From positions 26,173,084-26,237,083 of the forward strand of contig OX328098.1 in assembly GCA_946811185.2 (NCBI GenBank): DNA of 64,000 nt, written 5' to 3'. The notes below the pieces were generated by a model that saw only the letters and a list, made by a program, of their open reading frames with translations, was not told where the DNA came from and searched no databases. Positions 30,566 through 41,697 of the stretch are shown one piece after another; the first letter of the stretch is position 1; every line of letters starts with the position of its first letter. Made by a program: the position numbers and the translations under genes. This stretch comes from Hippopus hippopus (lineage: Eukaryota; Mollusca; Bivalvia; Cardiida; Cardiidae).

Positions 30566-30826
30566 TGGCCTGCAACACGGGAAAAAGGGCATTCGGACAT
30601 TTGCGTAAAGAATTGTCTCGGATCAGCCTGCGCAGACTGCGCAGGCTAATCCGAAACGACACTCTGTCATTATGTAATTTTGTATTTTGCGCGTGTCTAC
30701 TGAAAAACAAAATGTAATGTAGTTGTAAAGTGCCGTCTCAGATTAGCCTGCGCGCACTGCGCAGGCTGATCCGAGACGACACTTTATGCAAATGTCCGAA
30801 TGCCCCTTTTAGCGTGTTGCAAGCCA
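30566..30826. mobile_element. GGCCTGCAACACG foldback MITE, copy 2
   Basis: 261 bp with ends TGGCCTGCAACACGGG and GTGTTGCAAGCCA, flanked by TA (30564-30565, 30827-30828). The arms contain CATTCGGACATTTGCG and paired GCCTGCGCAG palindromes. Confidence 0.87.
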
Positions 30827-30868
30827 TAAGTATTTCATGATGGAAAACCACCCAAACAATACTATTAA

Positions 30869-31091
30869 CTGTTTACTCCGTGACAAAAGTTTAGACTTGT
30901 CCAAGTTGAAAGCATTTGCATACAACAAATTAAATATGGTCAAAATGTTGGAGCTTGTTGTTAAAAGGGTAGAAAACATTTTGGGAAAAGGAGAAAATGC
31001 TGGTTACCCTGTGGAAGAAGGCTTTTCCCAAAATGTTTCCAAAAGCCTCCTTCCACAGGGTCGTTAAAACTACGGATTGTGTGGAAAATAG
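30869..31091 (-). mobile_element. TTAA-221 MITE with altered palindrome
   Basis: TTAA at 30865-30868. The right arm of the palindrome has been replaced: GCTGGTTACCCTGTGGAAGA followed by CTTTTCCCAAAATG. A new hairpin forms between CCTGTGGAAGAAGGC and GCCTCCTTCCACAGG. Confidence 0.75.
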
Positions 31092-31504
31092 TTTACCCCT
31101 GCTACGCCGCTATGAAATGGATCTAAATCTGTAGGACTTTACCTGTATTATTTCTGATCGACTTTTTCCAGAAGCATGTTCAAACCTATCTATTTGGGCA
31201 ACCCCTTTTTTTCGAAATGATAATTTCTTGAATATTTGGACACAGAAAAACTGATAATTAATATCAAATTTATTGGCATATTATGGTACACATCCACTGG
31301 TCAGGATTTGCTGGTTATGGCTGTAACATGACCAGCGAGGGAAGTTTTGGGTCTGTCTAATTTTAAAATACTGGTTTATTCTCTCCCTGGGAAAATATGT
31401 GCATAACAAAGTGCCTGACCTGTGTTGGATGTGTCTTGCTCACTGAAATAATTTTGTAAATATTTGGAAAAAAAATTGGATATGTTTGGTATACTTGAAG
31501 GACA

Positions 31505-31732
31505 TTTACCCTTGACTACACAATCCCATCTTTTAAAGACCCTGAGGATGAGGCCATTTGAAAACATTGTGAGAAAAGGAGAAAACGCTGGATACCAGCA
31601 GTTTCTCCTTTTCCCTCAATATTTTCTACTTTATAGAAGACATATTTTCCTGATTTAAGTCACATTTAAGTTGTCTGCACAATTAATGCTCTCAATTTGG
31701 ACTAGGCTACTTTTTTCTGATGTGGTATACAG
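31505..31732 (+). mobile_element. TTAA-221 MITE, diverged
   Basis: CCCTTGACTACACAATCCC start, palindrome with AACGCTGGATACCAGC, end GATGTGGTATACAG with TTAA at 31733-31736. Confidence 0.78.
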
Positions 31733-32229
31733 TTAATTGAAGTTACATTATTACCCCTGTAATTAGTCAGTAAACCTTGTTGCTTGTGGTTTAACTTTGC
31801 AATTGTCAGTGTGATGAGGATAATTCTTTCAGCACCAAAAAAATAATTCTGTCCTTTTTTGCCGTACAGGTGGAAGGTATAGATCTAAGATCAGACTGTG
31901 CAGCCTGATCTTGACTTATTCATCTGCCTGGCTGTGCCTATCAAATATAAAACTTAATCGATATTCAGCCTGATCTTGGTCCACAAAAAAGTGCCTGTCA
32001 GCACCTTGATGATCAGACTTCAGACTGATCTTTGTCTATTCTTATCACAAAGACAAAAACAAAAGTTTGTGACGAGGAGGGTATAGGTTAGGCTCAGGCA
32101 GCTTTTAACAGGACAGAGTTAGTCCTGTCAATTGAAAGATTTCAAATTTCTTTTTGTAAATAAGTTAACATTTTGACATTTGTAAATCCTCCAGCAGCCA
32201 AGCATGACTACAGGCTCTCTCATTGGCAG

Positions 32230-32286
32230 TGGAGACCAAGATCAGACTGTACAGGATGTGCAGTCTGATCTTTAATCTACACTGTT
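32230..32286. repeat. GATC-palindrome hairpin
   Basis: GAGACCAAGATCAGACTG mirrored by CAGTCTGATCTTTAATC. A further degenerate pair is at 31873-32035. Confidence 0.7.
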
Positions 32287-32360
32287 CAATATGGTGAATC
32301 TTTTCACCGGGAAATTGAACTTGCTATTGACTGGAAGTTTTTATTTCATCATTTAGTTAA

Positions 32361-32581
32361 TTCTTCACCACACAATCCCGACTTTTAACGACCCTGAGAA
32401 AGAAGCCTTTTGAAAATATTGTGGGTAAAAGAGAAAATGCTGGTAACCAGCATTTTCTCTTTTTCCCACAATATTTTCTACCCTTTCTAAAACAAATTTC
32501 ATTTTTTCAGTCATGTTTAATTTGTTCTCTGCAAATGCTTTCAATTTGGACTTGTTTAAATTTTTGTCGTTTGGTAAAGAG
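32361..32581 (+). mobile_element. TTAA-221 MITE, full length
   Basis: 221 bp between TTAA at 32357-32360 and 32582-32585. Long palindrome with few mismatches. Confidence 0.9.
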
Positions 32582-32597
32582 TTAATCATTTAGTTAA

Positions 32598-32814
32598 ACC
32601 TTTACTTCATGACAAAACTTTAGGCCTGTCCAAACTGGTCATCTGTAGACAAAATAAATGTTGACTAAACTGATAGAATTTGTCCATGATAGGATTGCAC
32701 ACATTATGGGAAAAGGAAGAAAATGCTGGTTACCATCATTTTCTCCTTTTCCCACAATTTTTCCAAAGTTTGCTTTCTCAGGTTCATTAAAACTCTGGAT
32801 TGTGTGGTAAAGGG
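32598..32814 (-). mobile_element. TTAA-221 MITE, 217 bp
   Basis: TTAA at 32594-32597 and 32815-32818. Opposite orientation to the preceding copy, separated by only 8 bp between TTAA sites. Confidence 0.87.
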
Positions 32815-33416
32815 TTAATGTGTGTGGGGAGGGGGGAAGTTTTGCTTTGAGGCATCCTTGTAAATACCGTATTTTGCTTAAATTTTGGGTCAGTAAAAAA
32901 TAATTATTTTTTTTTTTGTGTCCCAATTGTAAACCTATGATCATTTGCAGGTTGATCTATTTTTTAGACATATTGGAATTCCAGCGGTCAATTTGTGCAA
33001 AAGAGTTTAAAACTTCACTTTTTCTCTTTGTTTTCGTTGATATTAACAGAGCTCCAGATAAGAGGCGTACGGACGTAAAAACAATTTAGAAATCAACAAA
33101 AACAATTTTGAATGAAAATCAATGCGTATAAAAACAAATTGAAATAAAACATGACGCGGCCAATAGCAATTTAAAGAAAAATTAAACATGCTAATGTCCG
33201 ATTTCCGTGTGTGTTCACAAAAACCAAACCAAGAGGCATTTCATCACTGGTGTACAGTGCCCGCACGCCGTTTCTTAATACACAATTTTTCGGACAAAGA
33301 GAATAAAGGAAATGCAAGAGTTAGCCGAAGTAGGTACTGGTTCCCACCATTACATTGAAATTTAGCGTCTTAAATTTAGTGACAGCGGAAACTGGACAAC
33401 CAGCTTTGCGGTAAAA

Positions 33417-33441
33417 ATGGCGAAACAGCTGACTGCTTGGG
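33417..33441 (+). CDS. Possible first coding exon (weak)
   Basis: GTAAAAATGGCGAAACAGCT gives MAKQLTAWG in a good start context, followed by a donor-like GGGGTAGGTT. The local DNA is richer in CpG than its surroundings. The exon would end in phase 1, which does not fit the exon-like segment at 34186 (phase 0), so it is not part of that gene without another exon between. Confidence 0.2.
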
Positions 33442-34185
33442 GTAGGTTAGGCGTAAAAAAAAAAATAGTTTGTTTCGGGTAACCCGACCCTACCTGGAGA
33501 TTTTGCCCCGACCCTAATTTTTTTTTGTCTTCCGATAAAAAAAAAAATCAGCCTTTTATCATACTGTGTCACAGGACGCCTGTTTCGGCAAATATTGCGC
33601 ATTATATTATAGGTGTACAATCATGTACTACTACATACATAATTATGCATGAAAACTCCTACGCCTGTACAAAAGCTATCGTGTATCGGAGTATATTGAA
33701 CCGACCTTAAACACAAATTGTCAAACGCAATAACGTGGGTTTTCCATTTCTAAAAATACATACAAGCAGGCGGAGAGATCGGGCTTTTTCGCTAACTCCA
33801 CACAGGAACTTCTGTTTATCGAACATTCGTATCCTATCGCACGGTTACAAAAGACAAACGAGTACCAGTTTTTATCTTCTACAACAAATCACGCCCGAAA
33901 TACTGCGGTACTATACAGACTGTGTAACGAACTTTTACTTGTGATTTTCGCTTTTCTTCGCGTAAAATATAGACAGGATCCCGTCATCTCTGTTGTCATC
34001 ACCGCATTTCCGGTTCTGTAGTACATTGTCGCTACTTTCGGTTTGCTAGATTTCAGATTGAACAAGTTCTGTTCATTCGGCAAAAGTGCTAGCATGCTCC
34101 AGAACTACAAACAATTAAGGTGTTCAATGCAGATATAACATTCGAAAAATTTTAATGGACGTTTCTCTTGCAACTTATCTGACAG

Positions 34186-34269
34186 GACGGACTGTGGACT
34201 AAACTAGACGACGGCAACGATAGAAGTTTAGATTTGTATCAAGCGTCGATAGGTCTTCATATTAGACAG
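34186..34269 (+). CDS. Candidate internal exon, unknown protein
   Basis: 84 bp flanked by an acceptor (TTATCTGACAG) and a donor (GTATTT), open only in phase 0: DGLWTKLDDGNDRSLDLYQA then SIGLHIRQ. Codon choice and CpG content differ from the surrounding repeats. Phase agrees with the open segment at 38473 (ALPKLSSQIKESMLRYM). I do not recognise the family. A large foldback element (34283 onward) occupies the start of the downstream intron. Confidence 0.45.
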
Positions 34270-34282
34270 GTATTTTCATAGT

Positions 34283-36505
34283 TTTTAGCTCCACTGGCCG
34301 AAGGCCAGCGGGCTTATGTCATGGCCTGTTGTCCGTCGTGCGTCCGTCCGTCCGTCCGTGCGTCCGTCCGTCCGTCCGTGCGTTAACTTTTTTTTAAAAC
34401 GTCTTCTTCTCTGAAACTACCCATCCAATTTTGATGAAACTTCACAGAAATGATCCTGCCATGGTCCTCTTCAGAATTTCTTGAAAGAATTTAATTCCTT
34501 CAAAAACTCTGGTTGCCATGGCAACAAAACTGAAAAATTTTGAAAATCTTTGAAAATCTTCTTGTCTGAAACCGTAAGGCCAAGGGCTACCAAATTTGGC
34601 ATGTAGCTTTATCTAGTGGACCTCTACCAAGTTTCTTCAATTTATAGCCCTGGGGTCAAAATTGGCCCCGCCCCGGGGGTCACAAGTTTTACATGGGCTT
34701 ATTTAGGGAGAACTTTAAAATTCCTCTTCTACCTAGCCATGGGGCCTAGGGCGACCAAATTTGGCATGTAGCTTTATCTAGTGGACCTGTACCAAGGGTG
34801 TCCAAATTATAGCCGAGGGTCAAATTTGACTTCGCCCCGGGGGGTAACATGTTTTACATGGGCGGGCTTATATAGGAAAATCTTTCGCATCTAGCTATAA
34901 GGGCTAGGGCTATCAAATTTTGCATTTAGCTTTATCTAGGGGGTCTCTATCAAGGGTGCCCAAATTATAGCCCAGGGGGTCAAATGTAGCCCCACCCCAG
35001 GGGGTCACAAGTTCTACATGGTCTTATATAAGGAAACTTTAATAATCTACTTGTACATAGCCATATTTAGGCCTAGGGCTACCAAATTTTGCATGTAACT
35101 TTATATAATGGGCCTTTACCAAGAGGGCCCAAATTTTAACTTTGGGGGTCAAGTTTGACTCCACACCAGGGGTCACAAGTTTTACATTGGCTTTTATAGT
35201 GAAAACTTGATAAACCTGTGTCATGGATCACATATTTTACAGGGCCTTTTATTCAGCAAACTTGTTTTACATGACTTTTTGTTCGGCAAGATTAAAAAAT
35301 CTTTTTGTTTATAACCACACATTCTAGTTTCATATTGTAGGTCTGGGGTCAAAATTGCCTTCATTCCAGGGATCGCAAGTTTAACATGGGCTTCAAAATA
35401 TTGTCACTTCAATTTAAACATTAATCAAGGGAAATAACTCTTTTTATGAAAGATAAAGTTCGTTACTATTTACCTCCCTTGATTATCAAGCTGCAGTGAT
35501 ACATGATTGGTGCTAGACAAGTTTTTTAGCTCCACTGGCCGAAGGCCAGCAGGCTTATGTTATGGCCCGTTGTCCGTTGTGCGTCCATCCGTATGTTAAC
35601 TTTTTAGCTCACTTGAGCACAACGTGCTCAAGGGGAGCTTTTAGGATCACCTGGTGTCCGTCGTGCGTCGTGTGTCGTCAACAATTCTTTAAACATCAAC
35701 TCCTCCTAAACCACTGGGCGGATTTGGACCAAACTTGGCTGGAATGTTCCTTGGAAGGTCCTCTTTAAAAACTGTTCACAGAATTTGATTCCATCAAAAA
35801 CTCTGGTTGCCATTGCAACCAAATGGAATTTTTTAGGGAATTCTTTAAAAATCTTCTCCTCTGAAACCACGGGTCAGATTTTGAAATAATTTCACAGATA
35901 TGCTCTTTGGGTGACCCTTTTTAAAATTTGTTCGTAAAATTTTGATCCGTCAAAAAATGTGGCTCTGGTGAATGGGGGCTTCTTGCACCATATAGAAATG
36001 AAGGAATTCTTCAAAATTCTTCTTCTCTGAAACTGCTGGTCAGATTTCGAAATAATTTCACAGGATTGTTCCTTGGGTGACCCTTTTCAAAAACTGTTCA
36101 TAAAATTTTGATCTGTCAAAAAACGTGGCTCTGGTGAATGGGGGCTTCTTGCACTATACAGAAATGAAGGAATTCTTTAAAAATCTTCTCCTCTCATTGG
36201 TTTCATGTTTTACAGGGCTTTTCATTGAGAAAAATTTGAAAATCTTCTTGTTTATAACATTCAAGAACTGAATTATTTGGTATGGAGCTTTATATTGTGG
36301 ACCTCCACCAGGATTCAAATAATTATAGCTTTGCGATCAAAATTGGCTTTGCCCATGGATCACAACTTTCTCGTAGGATTAGATAGAAAAGTGTTTGCAT
36401 GTCCTTGTGTTTGAAATCAATTTGCTGAATATTGTAATGTTTGGCTTGTAGTGTTTTTACTTAATAGCCAGTGGAGCGATACAGGGCCATCATGGCCCTC
36501 TTGTT
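34283..36505 (+). mobile_element. Foldback element, AGCTCCACTGGC family, with nested pieces
   Basis: Starts TTTTTAGCTCCACTGGCCG with a CGTCCGTCCGTCCGTG run; ends GCCAGTGGAGCGATACAGGG, a GGGCCATCATGGCCC hairpin and CTTGTT. The interior carries tandem units of about 160 bp (TTTTACATGGGCTTAT-like anchors near 34690, 34852, 35010 and 35178). A second start of the same family lies at 35523, and a TTTTTAGCTCACTTGAGC element start at 35601, so at least two insertions are nested here. Confidence 0.8.
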
Positions 36506-36586
36506 TTCTATCTCTGTTACAATGAGGCAACAACAATTTCTTTCGGAAAATATAAATCTACCCAAACTTGCCTTGTTATCGCTCTG

Positions 36587-36612
36587 CCCCCCCCCCCCCC
36601 CCCCCCCCCCCC
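36587..36612. repeat. 26-bp C homopolymer
   Basis: Unbroken run of C; assembly length at such runs is often unreliable. Confidence 0.95.
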
Positions 36613-36639
36613 TTCACTCAGCTTGATTTACCCTACCTG

Positions 36640-37641
36640 ATCTTAAAGAAAAACCTGAAACTGCTTAGGCTAGGAGCCGCTATGCAAAAATTTTCCAAGG
36701 CTTTCTGATCTCTCCTACACTTCTGGCAAGTGATGCCACTTTAGTTTCCAGGTAAAACGTGTCTGATCTATATAAAATTGAGGAGCAGCAGCACTTCTCC
36801 CGCATTTCTTGACGGTTTTGGGTAAAATTTTCACAGGATGTTTCTCATCATGTGACCTAGCGCATATTGTCAAGGTTTTGCAATTCAGAGCTGCATCATG
36901 CAAAAAGGGGGCTTCATGTTGTATTTCATTTTTCACCAATATCTCTTTAATTAATACTGGACATATCTCAACGGATTTTCACAGATCATGTGACCTAGCG
37001 CATATTGTCAGGGTTTGGAATTTATTACTGTGTCATGGAAAAAGGGGGCTTCATGTCAAATTTAAACTGCGTCCATCCTTACAAAAGTCTGTTTCTTGTG
37101 AACGCAACTCCTACATTTCTTGATGGATTTGGATAAAATGTTCATAGAATGTTTCTCATCATGTGACCTAGTGCAGATTGTCAAGGTTTTGCGATTTATA
37201 GTTGCATCATGGAAAAAGGGGGCTTCATGTTATATTTTATTTTTCACCAATATCTCTTTAATTACTTGACATATCTCAACGGATTTGGATGAAATTTTCA
37301 CAGATCATGTGACCTAGCGCATATTGTCAGGGTTTTGGAATTTATTGCTGTGTCATGGGAAAAAAAAATGTTTTTCATCAATGTATCTCCAACTAATGGA
37401 CATAATTTCATGAAACTTCATATTTTTATTGCTTAATCAAAGCCAATGACCAATGAGTCCGTTGTGCGTCCATCTGTCCATCCATCAGTCCATGCGTAAA
37501 ACTTTTAGATCACAAGTAACACAATATATCCATTGAGCTACCCAGGTAGGTGCTAGAAATTCCAACACTTTAGTCTCTAAAGCTAGCTGCTTGAAATAGC
37601 AGCCATGTGGCGGCGTATATTGTGATGACGACACTCTTGTT
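36640..37641 (+). mobile_element. Tandem-core foldback element
   Basis: Four diverged units with GTGACCTAGCGCATATTGTC anchors at about 36845, 36981, 37154 and 37300; alternate units resemble each other most. The 3' end reads GGCGGCGTATATTGTGATGA then CACTCTTGTTT, the CTTGTT-type terminus of the other foldback families. The 5' end is unclear. Confidence 0.65.
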
Positions 37642-37922
37642 TCACATTATATAACTCTGAAGGACAACAAAAGTGGATACTTGTAATTTCAAAGTTGTGT
37701 CAAGAATGTGTGTTCTAGATAAAAAACAATATGCATAACCTTTGTAAACCCAACTTTTCTACAGATAAAATGTTTACTTTAAATCAGTATAATATATATA
37801 GTCCTCTAAAGTGTTCTGGAGGGGGAGGGTATTAAACATAAAAACAAACGAAACATTATAGTATTTATTCAGTTTATTTAGAAACTTGCAAATAAATGTT
37901 TTTCACTTTTTCAGCTGTTTTA

Positions 37923-38151
37923 ACTCTTTACCACACAATCCACAGTTTTAACAATCCTTTAAAAAAAACTTTTGAAAACATTGTGGGAAAATTGAGGGAA
38001 AAGGAGAAAATGCTATAAACCCGTATTTTCTTTGTTTCCCATGTTTTCTACCCTTCCCAAAACAAATTTCAATTTGTGAATTACATTTGTTTTGTTGTCA
38101 GCAAATACTTTTAATTTGGACAAGTCTAAAAAAATTCAATTCAGAAAAAAG
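37923..38151 (+). mobile_element. TTAA-221 MITE, 229 bp
   Basis: TTAA at 37919-37922 and 38152-38155. A small duplication in the palindrome (GTGGGAAAATTGAGGGAAAA) explains the extra length. A decayed copy follows at 38226-38370. Confidence 0.82.
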
Positions 38152-38384
38152 TTAAACAAAAGTGGACAGCATTCAGTGGGGAGAAAAGATGCAAATATAG
38201 AAGTATAGTTTAGATAGAATTTGACCATTTACCGCACAATCAGAAAGTTAGTGACAGACTAGAGGTCTTTTGAACACATAATGAGAAAAGGGACTCAGAG
38301 CTGGTAGCCACCATTTTCTCTTTTTTTTTTCCATTTTCGAAAGCAAATACCACCATTTCAAAAAAAAATTTTTTTGGGGGGGGG

Positions 38385-38476
38385 GGAGTTTAAAAAAAAA
38401 CCAAAATTCGTCCCTACCCTACCTAACATTTTTGGAGACGTTACCCTAAACAAACAATTTTTTTCTTTTTAGGCCT
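38385..38476. mobile_element. AGGCCT-ended short MITE
   Basis: TCCCTACCCTACCTAAC and a terminal TTTTTCTTTTTAGGCCT. Related copies end or begin in the same way near 33448, 57378 and 59577-59655 (TTTTTTTTTTTAGGCCT). Its T-rich end with AG looks like a splice acceptor. Confidence 0.6.
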
Positions 38477-38847
38477 TACCAAAATTATCATCCCAAATTA
38501 AGGAATCTATGCTTAGATACATGAGTCAAGAGGATAAAACATGTTCTTACCGTATAGTATGTGTTTTGGTTGATGATTTGATATCAAATGTGCTTGAACA
38601 ATGTGATAAAAGCGAGACTGTCACTACTAAACACACAGGAAAGTCCGTTTCAGAAAAGTTACTGCATAAATTGACAAATGAATTTCACTGCCTCGTAGTT
38701 GAAGGAAGGGGGTTAGAAATGAAATTTAAGTGCAATGTGTGCATGAAATACAAGGTCAGTAGTATATGGGCGAAGGAGGGGTCTACAAATATACAAAAGT
38801 ACAGCATGTCAAGGTACTCTAAAAAACCAAATTTTGAATTTCTATAG
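38473..38847 (+). CDS. Candidate 3' exon, unknown zinc-finger-like protein
   Basis: 125 codons including the stop, open from an AG at 38471-38472 (frame closed by TAG immediately upstream). Begins ALPKLSSQIKESMLRYMSQE and ends SRYSKKPNFEFL. The middle, LLHKLTNEFHCLVV, is followed by FKCNVCMKYKVSSIW, AKEGSTNIQK and SRYSKKPN. CxxC followed by a basic helix and the position of a closing His pair resemble small TTF/BED-type zinc fingers of transposon-derived genes, but the expected histidines are Tyr and Phe here, so the finger may be broken. An alternative donor AAGGTCAGT lies at 38753. Whether this is a live exon depends on transcript data. Confidence 0.45.
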   Translation, partial: ALPKLSSQIKESMLRYMSQEDKTCSYRIVCVLVDDLISNVLEQCDKSETVTTKHTGKSVSEKLLHKLTNEFHCLVVEGRGLEMKFKCNVCMKYKVSSIWAKEGSTNIQKYSMSRYSKKPNFEFL

Positions 38848-39244
38848 TCTTCCCTGAAAAATGTCATAGTATACTCTTTTAAGTTGGAAAGATTTCTAAT
38901 GACAAGGATAGAAAACTGTGAAAATAGGAGAATGTGTTTTTAACCAATGTTTTCCCTGTCTCACAACTTACAAAAAAGTATGTCCAACATAGACACATAA
39001 TTTGTTTATAAGGAAAACAATTAATATCACAAAAAACAATTTGATTCTTAAAATAAGTTGTAAAAAACAATTGAAAGAGTAGAACTAGGTTGTATAAAAC
39101 AACTTAGGTCAATTTCTTATCTGGAGCTCTGTATTAACTTGTCACTCATTATTGTCTTCGTCTTGGGATGGCGATGAAGATTGTTATTTTGCCTTTGTAG
39201 ATAAATTCACAACATATTTTACCTGCTTGCGTGAGGTAAAAGAC

Positions 39245-40212
39245 GGGCATATTCCATTCACCTGTTCTGGCACAATGTTCTGTGTTCTGGAATGCTGTTC
39301 TGGAATGTGTGAATGGAATATTTTAGAACACATACACTGTTCTGGAATTGTGTTCTGAATGGAGCATTTTCAGAACATTGTTCTAACCAATACCGAGATG
39401 AATGTACATTGCCATGATGGCTGTTGCAAGAGCTACTGTCTTAGCTGCGGAGAGGGAGTAGAGACGAGTCTACAATGCTCCTATTTATGGCGTTCATATC
39501 GTAAAAAAGACAATGGGCGTATTCCTTTCGCTACTCCGAACACTGCGAACATGTTCTAAATCAATGGAGTATTTTGGAACACAGTGCCGTGTTCTTCAGA
39601 ACATGTTCTGACTGTTCTAATTCAAGCGAGGTGCAGCGCACCTGCTGAACGGTTGCTAGGTGATTCAAGATGGCTGAAAGATGGACAGTTCTTCGTGGCG
39701 AAACTTGCGATTGTCTTTTTTACGATATGAACGCCATAAATAGGAGCATTGTAGACTCGGCAGTGTCAGTCTCTACTCCCTCTCCACAGCTAGTCATATC
39801 CTCCACTAGCACAACTAAGACAGTAGCTCTTGCAACAGCCATCATGGCAATGTACATTAATTTCGGTATTGATTAGAACAATGTTCCGAAAATGCTCCAT
39901 TCAGAACATAATTCCAGAACAGTGTATGTTTTTTGAAATATTCCATTCGCACATTTTAGAAGAGCATTCCAGAACACTGGACATTGTGCCAGAACAGGTG
40001 AATGGAATACGCCCAATTGCAAGTTTCGCAATGAAGAAAAGTCAGTCTTTCAGCCATCTTGTATCACCTAGCAATCCTTCAGCAGGTGCGCTGCACCTCA
40101 ATTGAATTAGAACAATCAGAACATGTTCTGAAGAACATGGCACAGTGTTCCGAAATACTCCATTGATCTACAACATGTTCGGAGTGTTCGGAGTAGCGAA
40201 AGGAATACGCCC
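39245..40212 (-). mobile_element. GGGCGTATTCC element, outer copy
   Basis: Ends GGGCATATTCCATTCACC at left and GCGAAAGGAATACGCCC at right, flanked by the 3-bp duplication GAC (39242-39244, 40213-40215). About 465 bp once the nested copy (39515-40014) and its duplication are removed. TIR style and 3-bp duplication suggest PIF/Harbinger-like mobility, though the usual TWA target is not seen. No transposase. Confidence 0.85.
39515..40014 (+). mobile_element. GGGCGTATTCC element, nested inner copy
   Basis: 500 bp from GGGCGTATTCCTTTCGCTAC to GGTGAATGGAATACGCCC, flanked by AAT on both sides (39512-39514, 40015-40017). It lies in the opposite orientation inside the outer copy, so the region reads X-Y-X'-Y' with X' and Y' the reverse complements of X and Y. 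Short readings such as MAERWTVLRGETCDCLF start inside it but do not continue in the sister copy. Confidence 0.88.
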
Positions 40213-40215
40213 GAC

Positions 40216-41000
40216 GTAAATAAGTACCTGCTCAGCCCGTTCTCAAATTTGATTGGTTTGTCGATCTTCGATCGATAAACCTCAGTTAGACTAGAATACT
40301 GTACCTTGATTTCTATTTATAAACAAGGAACCCGACTGACTGTGAAATACATGCGTTTCAACTCTATGTCAACTTCGGATGTACATGTATATGTTATGTA
40401 TAATGGATACAAGTTTATCACACCCTTTTTACACTTATATCGGAATTTTTTTTTTTGAACTGGGGTTTAAAATAGTCTGTCAGGTGGTGGGTTTTTTGTC
40501 TTGAATTGGGAAACTCCCATTGAAATCGGGAGGGTCGTGAAGCATGCGTAAGTGTGTAGAAATTAAACTATGCAAAATAAATGCTTGTAAACAAAGGGTA
40601 TCAAACCAGGGATCGTATGATCCCAGATCAAACAGATTGAAAGATTTCTTTTTTTTTTTAATAAGACATCCACTGTCCCAATTCTTTGGAACAAAAAAAT
40701 ACTGATCTTGCTTTGCAATTTTTAGTATGCCCAAATCTTTGGGTCATGAAAAATAATTATTTTCACAATTTTTGATGGTGTCCCAATACTTTCGGTGTCC
40801 CAAAATTTAAGCAAAAGATGGTAACCACAGCAAACAGAAAAGGTGAGAAGATCCCAAAGCTCCATTTTGTTCAGTACCGGTACTTATCCTAAGTTTTTCT
40901 GATACTTCGCCTTCAATAAATAAGAAGTTACACCCTGCAGACTGCATATCATTACACTATTTTTGAGCACAGCATTTGTTACCAGCCAAGTCCTTAGCTC
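40216..41000. other. No gene; one CCGTATTTTGC-type MITE relic
   Basis: At about 40700-40813 there is an AAAAAATAATTATTTTC palindrome bounded by GTCCCAAAATTTAAGC, related to a piece at 32865-32940. The remainder is unassigned. Confidence 0.4.
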
Positions 41001-41119
41001 AGTGACTCTAAGGCCTAGGAATGCAGTGGTAGTGAGTTTGAATACTGGTGTATTTCACCTACCAAGCCCTGTAGGTCTGAATGTAACCTACAGGTCTAGT
41101 ACTGTGGAGGTTGTGAGAT

Positions 41120-41395
41120 TGAATACCGGTATTTTTATCCAGCCAAACCCTGTAGCTCATTTAATATCGTTCAAGCTCAGTTTTGCAAGAGTTATTAGAC
41201 TCAATTCCAGCTCAGCCGAATTCTTTTTGTAACAGGATTCATACCTTTCTCTGCGCTAAACAATATTTTGATGATGTTTATGTGGAAAAGCAGCTGGTGG
41301 TTTGAAAGAGTGTTTTGGGTAGCAGCGGTAAACAAAACTCCAGGACTGAATGGAAAAGGGCACTGGGTGTCCTGATACGACTGAAATGCCTTGCA
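41120..41395 (+). mobile_element. SINE-derived sequence, type B
   Basis: ATTAGACTCAATTCCAGCTC at the box-B place, then TTTATGTGGAAAAGCAGC and GAAAAGGGCACTGGGTGTCC. Diverged; the tail is partly lost. Confidence 0.55.
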
Positions 41396-41494
41396 ATCGA
41401 TTTGTTACCATTCCATTTCTCCTCTCTCTCTCTGTCTGTGTCACTCTCTGTCTCTCTATTTTGACAACTGGAAATACAATCCACTGTATCTTAA

Positions 41495-41697
41495 CTCTTT
41501 ACGAAATGACAAAATTTCAGACTTGTCCAAATTGAAAGCATTTCAGACGACAAGATAAATGTCCCTCAAAATTTTAAGTTTGGTTTTGGAAGGGTAGAAA
41601 ACATTGTTAGAAAAGGAGCATTTTCTCCTTTTCCCACAATGTTTTCAAAAGGCTACTCCCTCAGGGTTGTTAAAAGTTGTGATTGTGTGGTAAAGGG
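41495..41697 (-). mobile_element. TTAA-221 MITE, 203 bp
   Basis: TTAA at 41491-41494, right flank TCAA. The palindrome centre is deleted (AAAAGGAGCATTTTCTCC), giving a shorter hairpin. Confidence 0.8.

Noticed and set aside
39670..39876. 68-codon reading starting MAERWTVLRG
   Set aside because: Lies in the nested non-autonomous transposon and is not maintained in the sister copy.
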